Shown here piece by piece: positions 34,153 through 41,054 of a stretch of 64,000 nt of DNA. The first letter of the stretch is position 1. Each line of letters opens with the position of its first letter. This DNA comes from Rhizomicrobium palustre (GTDB lineage: Bacteria; Pseudomonadota; Alphaproteobacteria; Micropepsales; Micropepsaceae): the NCBI RefSeq assembly GCF_011761565.1, contig NZ_JAASRM010000001.1, forward strand, positions 124,139 through 188,138, written 5' to 3'. The notes under the pieces are model-generated. The model was given only the letters and a program-made list of their open reading frames with translations. It was not told the origin of the DNA and ran no database searches. The translations under genes and the position numbers were made by a program.

Positions 34153-34656
34153 ATGAGCCATGTCGAGAATGCACGCGCAACCATTCACACGCTCCACAGC
34201 ACGCATAAAGAATCGGCAACCGCACTGGAGCGCTGGGTTGATCGGGGAACAGCGATCCTAGGACGCCCTCTCGCACTCATATTCCTGGTCGCAGCCGTTA
34301 TCGTATGGATAGGCGCCAACATTCTCGCAGGACCCGAAGCCTTCGATCCGCTCCCTTTCCCGGAGCTCGGATTGGTCATCTCTACTGCCGCTTTGGCAAT
34401 CGCGGTCTTGATCCTGGCCAGTCAGCAGCGCGCGGATCGATTGGCAGATGCGCGCGAAAAAATGACTCTGGAACTCGCTCTGCAGAGTGCTCAGATGGTT
34501 TCGAAAATCATCGCATTGCTTGAAGAGTTGCGGCGCGATACCCCTTCGGTACCAAATCGCATCGACAGCGAAGCCGTCGACATGGCGGATCGCCGGGCAG
34601 AAACGGAAATCGTCACGCCTTCGGGTTCAAAGCAATGCGTCCAGCAGCACCCCTGA
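34153..34656 (+). CDS. DUF1003 family membrane protein
   Basis: A 167-residue protein with two membrane helices (about residues 38-58, PLALIFLVAAVIVWIGANIL, and 75-92, LVISTAALAIAVLILASQQR). The pattern FDPLPFPELGLVIST followed by ASQQRADRLADAREK is that of DUF1003 (FDPYPF, then SQNRQ and a dense polar helix). The tail, ALQSAQMVSKIIALLEELRRD, is also typical. Function is unknown. ATG 34153 was chosen because the domain starts just after it; the frame extends upstream without a ribosome binding site. An EcfG-like promoter lies upstream, so stress induction is likely. Confidence 0.78.
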   Translation: MSHVENARATIHTLHSTHKESATALERWVDRGTAILGRPLALIFLVAAVIVWIGANILAGPEAFDPLPFPELGLVISTAALAIAVLILASQQRADRLADAREKMTLELALQSAQMVSKIIALLEELRRDTPSVPNRIDSEAVDMADRRAETEIVTPSGSKQCVQQHP

Positions 34657-34681
34657 GGCACTCTTCGCCCAAACGCCTCCG

Positions 34682-35695
34682 CTATGCATCGCCAAAGCAA
34701 ACAAGGCGGCCCAGCTCTTCATCCCACAGCGTCAGTCTGCTGGCGTGGAGCGCACGCGCTAGCGTCAGAGGCGTTGCGGGGCGGAGGATGGCATCGCTGC
34801 TGTGGCATTCCGCGAGCCGGTAATTGGGAACATGCTGCGAAAGATGATGGATATGGTGATATCCGATATTGCCCGTTAGCCAATGAAGCACCGGCGGGAG
34901 AGCCAGAAAGGACGAGCCTTCTAAAGCCGCTTCAGAGAACTTCCATTGATCTTTGCGTCGCCATTGCGCGCCTTCAAAGCGGTGTTGGACGGAGAACAGC
35001 CACACACCCAATATTGTCGTTGTCACCACAATGGGCAGATGCACGAGAAGCACAGCAATTGGTCCGAACAGGACAGCCAAGGCTCCAAAAAGAATAACGA
35101 TGGCCAGATCGGTCATCCAAACGCTGCGGCGCTCCCGGCTCCAGCTCTTGGGCGTATCGAAGGGAACCCGGTAGAGCAAAAGAAATACTAAGGGCGGGAA
35201 AAGCACATTCGCCATCAACGGATGTCGCCAAAGTCGGTAAAAGAAGCGCTGGCGCGGAGACAGCGCGCGATACTCCGCAACCGTCAAGCACACCGAATAA
35301 ATATCAGCGCCGGACTCCCGCCGGTCGAGATTGTTCCAATTGGCGTGATGTCCCGCGTGTTGGCGCCGCCAATGGGCGTAAGGCGCCAAGGTCAGAACAC
35401 CGCAGATCGCCCCCAAAACGGCGTTGGCGCGCTTGGACGCAAAGAACGAGCCGTGCCCGCAATCATGTTGAACAATAAAGGTACGCACCAGGAAGGCGGC
35501 GGCCGGAAAAGCCAGAAGAAAGGTCAAAAGATAGGAGACGGATAAGGACCAATACATCAGCGCCACCGTAGCGACATAAAACCCAATCGAGGTCGCAATT
35601 TGAACTGTGGCGCGGATCGGATTGGATTTTTCAAACGGCGCCACCGCGGCGCGCAACGCTATCCTTTCGCTATGAAGCCGGTCATCACGGAACAT
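34682..35695 (-). CDS. Membrane fatty acid desaturase
   Basis: A 337-residue integral membrane protein with the three histidine boxes that hold the di-iron centre: HDCGH near residue 77, HAGHH near 113, and HHIHH near 280. Four membrane helices surround them (for example FYVATVALMYWSLSVSYLLTF and AIVILFGALAVLFGPIAVLL). It would introduce a cis double bond into acyl chains of membrane lipids, keeping membranes fluid in the cold. Motif copy I lies 134 bp upstream. A DesK-like sensor kinase, the class that controls desaturases in Bacillus, lies 2 kb away, but its response regulator is broken. The exact double-bond position cannot be told. Confidence 0.92.
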   Translation of the reverse strand: MFRDDRLHSERIALRAAVAPFEKSNPIRATVQIATSIGFYVATVALMYWSLSVSYLLTFLLAFPAAAFLVRTFIVQHDCGHGSFFASKRANAVLGAICGVLTLAPYAHWRRQHAGHHANWNNLDRRESGADIYSVCLTVAEYRALSPRQRFFYRLWRHPLMANVLFPPLVFLLLYRVPFDTPKSWSRERRSVWMTDLAIVILFGALAVLFGPIAVLLVHLPIVVTTTILGVWLFSVQHRFEGAQWRRKDQWKFSEAALEGSSFLALPPVLHWLTGNIGYHHIHHLSQHVPNYRLAECHSSDAILRPATPLTLARALHASRLTLWDEELGRLVCFGDA

Positions 35696-35828
35696 GATTT
35701 TCAGTGCTCGTCTCTTGCATAAATCATCTCGAGACTGAAGGCGCTACAACATCAAATGAACGCTGACGGAGATAACGCCCCAACCCGCGCCATGTATCGC
35801 CAGCCTAGGTGCCAATCACCAAATCGGC

Positions 35829-35845
35829 CATTTCGGAATCTACCC
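35829..35845 (-). promoter_or_regulatory. Stress-island motif copy I
   Basis: On the minus strand, GGGTAGATTCCGAAATG, the weakest match at the 3' end. It points to the desaturase gene. Confidence 0.5.
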
Positions 35846-35888
35846 TGCCCCATTCGTATGTATCGCCACAGTTTGGCGCCATAGCCCT

Positions 35889-35905
35889 GAGTACATTCCG
35901 AACCT
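35889..35905 (+). promoter_or_regulatory. Stress-island motif copy F
   Basis: GAGTACATTCCGAACCT, a full match. It points to the ompA-family gene 130 bp downstream. Confidence 0.6.
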
Positions 35906-36034
35906 GTTGCGCTCACCTGCGTGCGCCTATCTCTCCTTCTTCGTGAGCATCGGCCAAAGACCCGCCAGATCGCGCAGGCTTACCGTCGGGAAGATCGTCT
36001 CTTCCTATCGGTTCCAGAAAGATAGAAAACACAG

Positions 36035-37090
36035 ATGAGAATTCGTACCCTCGCGCTAGCGGGCGCAGCACTGCTTGGCTTGGCAAATTCAGCGACAGCT
36101 AAGGATACCGGCTGGTATGTGGGAATTGGCGGTGCTTACAGCATGCCTGAAGCCGTCAAGCTCCCCACCACGGCTTTGATCACCGCCAATGGACAGTCCG
36201 TTCTTGCTGATCAGGCGCAGCCTAAGAACACATGGCGCGCCATCGGCACGATGGGGTATGCCTGGAGCAATCACTTCCGCTTCGAAGCCGAAGGCGGTTA
36301 CACCGATCCAGATATTGGAGCGCTGAAACTGTCTGGCGTGAAGTTGCCGCTTTCCAACGCCAATGTCCGCCAATTCACGGCGATGGGAAATCTCTTATAC
36401 GATATCCCGATTTCCAGCCGGTGGTATCTCACCTTGGGCGGCGGCGGCGGCTGGAGCTGGACCAAGCTCGACCTTGGCCGCAGTGGGATAAAATCCGAAG
36501 GTCTCACCTGGCAAGGCATCGGCGGCATCACCTACAAGCTGACCAATGCCTTAAACCTGCAGGCGGATTATCGCTATATCACCACCAGCGGATTGGAGAA
36601 TTTTGATCCTGGGCACAGGGTGAATATGGCCTCCCACAATGCGATGCTGAGTTTGCGCTGGTATATTGATCAGCGCACGGCTGCTCCGCCGCCCCCACCA
36701 CCGCCGCCGCCGCCTCCTCCTCCTCCGCCACCACCGATGCCGGCTGCACCGCCGCCTGTCACGGCGTATATCGTGTTCTTCGACTTCAATAAGGCTGACC
36801 TTACAGAATCCGCCCGCAACGTCGTCGCCGATGCGGTCAAGACAGCCAAGAACAACGGCTTTGTGAAGGTTCAAATTGTCGGCCACACCGATACGGTGGG
36901 TTCCAACAAATACAACATGGCGTTGTCGTTGCAGCGGGCGCAATCGGTGAAGGATGAAATGGTGCGCGAAGGTCTGGACGGAACAGCCATCTCCCTTAGC
37001 GGCCGCGGCTTCGCCGACCCGCTCGTTCCAACGGCGCCGGGCGTAAGAGAACCGCAAAACCGGCGTGCGGTCATCGATCTAGGCCGCTAA
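36035..37090 (+). CDS. OmpA-family outer-membrane protein
   Basis: A 351-residue protein with signal peptide (MRIRTLALAGAALLGLANSATA). Residues about 25-210 form an eight-stranded OmpA-type barrel (GWYVGIGGAYSMPEAVKL, FRFEAEGGYTDPDIG, NLQADYRYITTSGLENFDPG). A linker of 18 consecutive prolines follows, then a peptidoglycan-binding OmpA domain with VFFDFNKADLT, VGHTDTVGSNKYNMALSLQRA and GRGFADP, the residues that bind diaminopimelate. It ties the outer membrane to the cell wall. Motif copy F lies upstream, and a strong hairpin lies after the stop. Confidence 0.93.
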   Translation: MRIRTLALAGAALLGLANSATAKDTGWYVGIGGAYSMPEAVKLPTTALITANGQSVLADQAQPKNTWRAIGTMGYAWSNHFRFEAEGGYTDPDIGALKLSGVKLPLSNANVRQFTAMGNLLYDIPISSRWYLTLGGGGGWSWTKLDLGRSGIKSEGLTWQGIGGITYKLTNALNLQADYRYITTSGLENFDPGHRVNMASHNAMLSLRWYIDQRTAAPPPPPPPPPPPPPPPPPMPAAPPPVTAYIVFFDFNKADLTESARNVVADAVKTAKNNGFVKVQIVGHTDTVGSNKYNMALSLQRAQSVKDEMVREGLDGTAISLSGRGFADPLVPTAPGVREPQNRRAVIDLGR

Positions 37091-37123
37091 CTCCGGTCCG
37101 CGCCCGACCCGCGAATATAGACG

Positions 37124-37152
37124 CGAGATCCGTGCCCTTGGCATGGATCTCG
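37124..37152 (+). terminator. Strong hairpin after ompA, no T-run
   Basis: CGAGATCCGTGCC and GGCATGGATCTCG form a 13-bp stem (one G-U pair in RNA) with a three-base loop, 34 bp after the ompA stop. No T-run follows. It could stabilise the mRNA end or terminate with Rho. Confidence 0.5.
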
Positions 37153-37160
37153 GCGGGCGT

Positions 37161-37186
37161 GGAAACATCCTCGCGCGGAAGACGTT
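37161..37186 (+). promoter_or_regulatory. Weak EcfG-like promoter
   Basis: GGAAA, 17 bases, then CGTT. One base from the EcfG consensus; 49 bp before the 51-residue membrane protein gene. Only a weak candidate. Confidence 0.35.
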
Positions 37187-37234
37187 GTAGCCAGCGAGCA
37201 CCCGTAGAAACTTTGCAAGAGCGGTATTGATCCG

Positions 37235-37390
37235 ATGCGCATTTTGGAAATTGCCGCGGCGTTGATCGTCGCGCTGCTGGCTTTTGCCATCATCAAGCTG
37301 ATCGGATTTGTGCTGCAAATCGCGCTGGTCGGCGCGGTGATGGGTTTGGTGATCGGCTTTCTTCTTGCCCGCCTGCTGCGCCGAAGCTGA
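37235..37390 (+). CDS. Small membrane protein (51 aa)
   Basis: A 51-residue frame from ATG 37235 to TGA 37390. It is almost wholly hydrophobic, with two close membrane helices (EIAAALIVALLAFAIIKLIG and ALVGAVMGLVIGFLLARLL) and an arginine-rich end (RLLRRS). Codon use resembles the neighbours. No clear ribosome binding site is seen, and the family is not recognised, though small two-helix proteins with such tails (GlsB/YeaQ-like) occur in stress regulons. A weak EcfG-like promoter lies upstream. Confidence 0.6.
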   Translation: MRILEIAAALIVALLAFAIIKLIGFVLQIALVGAVMGLVIGFLLARLLRRS

Positions 37391-37615
37391 GCCGCACTAT
37401 GTGCGCGCGCCTTTAGCGCCGAAAGCCCCAAGAGTTTAGTATTCTGAGCGGCTGCCCCGGTTGGGTGGTTTACAAAAACCCTCACCGCTTGACGCCGCCG
37501 CCTTTCCTGAAAAAGATGGTTTGGGAAGAGAAAGGGCGGCAAAAAAAACGCCCGAGCCTGGTGAGAAGCAGAAGGCCAGCTTGACCACACAGGCGCAAAA
37601 ACGGACGCTCAGCAC

Positions 37616-38668
37616 ATGCGAAGCGATGCGCGATGGTGGGATGGTCCCTGGCCCTGGCTGGCCTATCTCGTTACCTACGGCATCCCTTGGCTGTGGCTGC
37701 CTCCCAGCGGCGAACAACTCCTGCTGTCTGCTGTCGCGCTCGGCATATTCCTGACGGTGTATTTTCGCTCCTTTCATCTGACCGGCAAGGCGCAGGCCGG
37801 ATCGGTTGCCCTTATGGTTGTGATTGGTGTTGCACTGGTGCCGGTGGGTGGGGGATGGAGCGGCCTCGCGGTTTATCCCGCCATGCAAGCCGCCCGCCTT
37901 CGTCCGCGGCGCGTCGCCATATGGGCGATCCCGCTCTGCATGGCCGCCTTTCTTGTCGCAGGGCTCCTCTCCAGGCAACCGCTGATCTGGTGGCTGCCAA
38001 GCCTGATATTGCCGGCCTGGATCGGCGGAGCGGCATTGTCACGCGAAGCCTTCTACGATCGCACGCGCGCGCTACTGGCTACACAGGAAGAAGTCAGGCG
38101 GCTCGCAGGCTTAGCCGAACACGAGCGCATGGCACGTGACCTCCACGACGTGATCGGCCGCACACTGACGCTGATCGCGCTGAAAGCTGATCTTGTCGAG
38201 CGCTTGGCTGTGAAGGATGGGGATGCGGCCGCGCAGGAAGCCCGAAGCATCGGCGAGCAGGCACGCGCCGGTTTCGCCGAGATACGGGCCGCGCTCGACG
38301 GTAAGGCCGGAGGAAGCCTCGCTGGCGAGATAACCGCGTCGATCGCGGCGCTCAAAGCCGCAAGCATTCAGGTGGAGGTCCGCGGTGACCAAACAGCAAT
38401 CCCGCCCGACGCCGGGGCGATCCTCGCCATGACCCTGCGCGAAGCAGTGACGAACGTCATTCGCCATGCGGGCGCGGGCCGATGCGAGATCGAGTTGGCG
38501 CGTCAGGCCCGGGAATGGACTCTGATCGTTATCGATGACGGCTCGGGAACAGCGATCGTCGAAGGGAACGGCTTGACCGGAATGCGGCAGCGGCTGGTGG
38601 CGGCGGGAGGCGCGTTGGTCATCCAGTCGGAATCCGGCACGACCCTGGTCGCAAGTGTGCCGGCATGA
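37616..38668 (+). CDS. DesK-like sensor histidine kinase
   Basis: A 350-residue membrane kinase. Residues about 13-135 hold four to five membrane helices. The HisKA_3 dimerisation helix has its phospho-accepting histidine in HERMARDLHDVIGRTLT near residue 180. The ATPase domain has LREAVTNVIRHAGAG and GNGLTGMRQRLVAAGG. This is the DesK/LiaS/NarX-like class, which pairs with a LuxR-type response regulator. Its stop overlaps the start of such a regulator by four bases (ATGA), but that regulator is truncated. The kinase itself looks complete. A desaturase lies about 2 kb away. Confidence 0.9.
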   Translation: MRSDARWWDGPWPWLAYLVTYGIPWLWLPPSGEQLLLSAVALGIFLTVYFRSFHLTGKAQAGSVALMVVIGVALVPVGGGWSGLAVYPAMQAARLRPRRVAIWAIPLCMAAFLVAGLLSRQPLIWWLPSLILPAWIGGAALSREAFYDRTRALLATQEEVRRLAGLAEHERMARDLHDVIGRTLTLIALKADLVERLAVKDGDAAAQEARSIGEQARAGFAEIRAALDGKAGGSLAGEITASIAALKAASIQVEVRGDQTAIPPDAGAILAMTLREAVTNVIRHAGAGRCEIELARQAREWTLIVIDDGSGTAIVEGNGLTGMRQRLVAAGGALVIQSESGTTLVASVPA

Positions 38669-38976
38669 GCGCGCAGATCCGCATCGTCATCGCCGAAGAC
38701 CAAACGCTGGTGCTTGGAGCCATCGCCGCCCTGCTCGGACTTGAAGACGATCTCCATGTCGTTGGCCGGGCATGTAACGGCGAAGACACGTTGACGATGG
38801 TGCGCGCGTTGCGACCCGACATTTTGCTGACCGATGTGGAGATGCCGGGTCTTTCCTGCATTGAGCTCGCCCATGCCATTGAGGCGGAGAAGCTGCCGGT
38901 ACGGGTCATCGTTGTCACGACCTATGCGCGGCCCGGATACCTCACGCGGGCGCGGGCGGCGAAGGTGTCCGGCTAC
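38665..38976 (+). pseudogene. DesR-like response regulator, 3' part missing
   Basis: The receiver domain is clear up to about residue 104: IRIVIAEDQTLVLGAIAALL (acidic pocket), DILLTDVEMPGLSC (phosphorylated Asp), VIVVTTYARPGYLTRARAAKVSGY. At that point the normal continuation (LLKD and the LuxR helix-turn-helix) is missing. The frame stays open to 39522, but everything past 38976 is the antisense of the CoA-transferase gene, so the long product is not a real domain. Without a DNA-binding domain it cannot act as a normal regulator. The truncation is shared with the CoA-transferase gene. Confidence 0.85.
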
Positions 38977-40071
38977 CGTCGGCGGCAAGGCCGGCATGCC
39001 CGACACACCTTCAAGCATAGCGAGGCCGGAGGCGGCGGAGCCCAGCATGTCGAATCCGCCGCGGTCGAACCACGGTCCATCCCAGCCATAACAGCGCACG
39101 CTGACAACGATAATTCCTGGGCGGAGCGCTGCCAGTTCCGCAGGCGACAAACCGAATTCCGCCATCTTGCGTCCGCGATAGCTGTCCACAAACACATCTG
39201 CGGTCTGCGCGAGAGCTTTGCAGGTTCTGTTCTGCTCAGGGTCATTGAGATCGAGAAAGGTCGAGCGTGCGCCGACATTGGCATCGTCATAGACCCACGC
39301 ATGCTCAAAATCGTTGGGACGATTGACACAAAGCACGTCGGCGCCCTGTTCGGCGAGAGTGCGACCGACGACCGGCCCGGCAATGGCATGCGTCAGACTC
39401 AGCACGCGGATACCCTCAAGCGGGCGCTTCGCCGGGGCGAGAGGCACAAGCGGGCCTTCGCCGATTTTTCTGACAACGATCACCGGCTCGTTCGCGAGAT
39501 ATCTCCCCTGCGGATGCGCTAACCACTCTTCGGCAGACCGCGCAATGCACAGGGTATGGCCTTTGGCGTTTGCAGTATCTTCCAGCTCTGCTGCGTTCCA
39601 TTTTGCAATCGCCGCGGCGATGTTCGCGTGGCTCAGCCCGCAATTGAAGAAATTGCTCCATGCAAAATGCTGATGCGGGTAGACACCTGAAGGATAGACC
39701 CAACGCCCGTCCGCCGTGCGAAAAGGAAATACGCCGAACGGGTGCATGTTTCCCATCCAGTTCGGATAAGAGTGCCCGTTGATTGTGGGGTGGAACGTGA
39801 ATTCCGGCACAATGCTGTGCGCGGCCTGCCGAATGTCGACGCAGAGATTCTGCCCTTCTCCAGTCCTTTCCCTCCAAATCGCGGCGGCTCCCACTGCCTG
39901 TGCCATCGCGGCAATGGAAAATGCTTCGCCCAGTCGAACCGCGCTGGGAAATAGCGGATCCGCGCCGAATATTTCGATACAGCCTCCGGTATCAGCAACG
40001 CTCAATCCCAACGGCTCGATCAGCTCGCTCAACGCATGAAGAACTCGGGTGTTGGATTGCTTGGCTTCCAT
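38977..40071 (-). pseudogene. Two-domain CaiB/BaiF CoA-transferase, 3' part missing
   Basis: ATG 40071 follows AGGAGCC. The protein begins with a distal CaiB-type segment (AAIWRERTGEGQNLCVDIRQAAHS near residues 65-90), then about 140 residues later restarts with the proximal type III CoA-transferase segment: PLEGIRVLSLTHAIAGPVVG, LAEQGADVLCVNRP, STFLDLNDPE and ADVFVDSYRG, CYGWDGPWFDRGGFDMLG. It then breaks off after GMPALPPTV. The frame stays open to 38503, but that part is antisense to the response regulator. A complete enzyme would move CoA between carboxylic acids. The GntR gene is divergent and probably regulated it. Confidence 0.82.
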
Positions 40072-40196
40072 GGAAGGCTCCTGTGACGGATACAGCGCGA
40101 AGCAGGGAGTAAGTCTCGGCAGATACCGCGGCCTGTGGCGGCCATCCGGGAGCGTTCCCTTACAATCAGGAGCGTATTCGCATACATTGTGCGTTG

Positions 40197-40210
40197 CTAT
40201 GTATACATAG
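40197..40210. promoter_or_regulatory. GntR-type operator palindrome
   Basis: CTATGTATACATAG is a perfect 14-bp palindrome, 13 bp before the GTG of the GntR gene. A related half site, GCATACATTG, lies at about 40180. FadR/VanR-type GntR proteins bind such ATGTATACAT-like sites, so autoregulation and control of the divergent CoA-transferase gene are likely. Confidence 0.65.
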
Positions 40211-40222
40211 AGGCATTCTTAG

Positions 40223-40888
40223 GTGCGCGCTCGCGTTTCAGAGGACATCCGCAGGCAAATCGAGAAAGACATCGCCGACGGCCGGTTGGTGCCGGGGGAT
40301 AAAGTCGACGAGCAGTATCTCTCGAAGCGTTTTTCTGTTTCGCGGACTCCTGCGCGTGAGGCCCTGTTTGCCCTGGCCGCCGACGGCTTGATTGTATTCA
40401 GGTCGAGAAAGGGCACGGAGGTTTCCGGCGTCAGTCCGCAGGAAGCAATTGGAATGGTCGAGGTCCTGACCGCCCTTGAAGCGGAAGCGGCAGGATTGTC
40501 GTCCCGACGCATGACGGAGAGTGATCGGTCCTCCTTAAGGAATCTGCACCTGCAGGCTGAGACCGCCGTGCGTTCAGGCGACACGGCAACGTATGCAAAG
40601 TACAATGCGGATTTTCATGCGGCCATTTATGCCGGAGCACGCAACGAATATTTGACCAGAGAGATCACCGGGCGTTTGCGGACACGCGTGTACCGCCAGA
40701 TCAGTCTCTCGCGTCGCGCTTCGCTCTCTGCATCATGGTTGGAGCACGCGGCAATCGTTGAAGCGATCATGATTTGTGACGAAGCGTCTGCTCGCCAAAC
40801 GATGCGCACACACATCAGCGCCGGCGGAACCCTCTTTGCCGACATGGTGTCATCGATCACTTCACATCATCGCGCAGACAGGCCTTGA
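40223..40888 (+). CDS. GntR-family regulator, FCD type
   Basis: A 221-residue regulator starting at GTG 40223. The winged helix-turn-helix is at about residues 5-70 (DIRRQIEKDIADGRLVPGDKVDEQYLSKRFSVSRTPAREALFALAADGLI). The rest is an all-helical FCD effector domain (ALEAEAAGLSSRR, KYNADFHAAIYAGARNEYLT, EHAAIVEAIMICDEASARQTMRTHI), whose histidines usually bind a metal and a carboxylate ligand. It diverges from the CoA-transferase gene with a palindrome in between. With that gene truncated, its original pathway role may be lost. Confidence 0.9.
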   Translation: MRARVSEDIRRQIEKDIADGRLVPGDKVDEQYLSKRFSVSRTPAREALFALAADGLIVFRSRKGTEVSGVSPQEAIGMVEVLTALEAEAAGLSSRRMTESDRSSLRNLHLQAETAVRSGDTATYAKYNADFHAAIYAGARNEYLTREITGRLRTRVYRQISLSRRASLSASWLEHAAIVEAIMICDEASARQTMRTHISAGGTLFADMVSSITSHHRADRP

Positions 40889-41054
40889 AATTTGGACGCG
40901 CCGGATACCTGGAATTTTCTAGCCTGCCGCGGTCCCAAAAGCGGGGAGCTGGTCAAAACCCGATAGGGTTAGGAAACTGACCCTTATGTCGCTCGATAAC
41001 CAAAAGGTCGAACCCGGCAGCATGAGTGTCGAAGAATTTGGTGAGGATGGCGCA

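Larger units (their letters stand above)
35696..36034. other. Divergent intergenic region, desaturase and ompA
   Basis: About 340 bp with no supported gene. It holds two motif copies back to back: I (35829-35845, towards the desaturase) and F (35889-35905, towards ompA), 43 bp apart. Both are roughly 130 bp from their gene's start codon. Confidence 0.7.

Noticed and set aside
15286..35905. The recurring motif as an EcfG promoter
   Set aside because: Neither orientation gives GGAAC followed by CGTT at 16-17 bases in more than one copy; true EcfG sites in the window look different.
38665..39522. One 285-residue response regulator
   Set aside because: Only the first 104 residues match the family; the rest is antisense to the CoA-transferase gene. 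Listed as a truncated gene instead.
38503..40071. One 522-residue CoA-transferase
   Set aside because: Residues after about 365 are antisense to the response regulator and kinase end, so the long frame is accidental.
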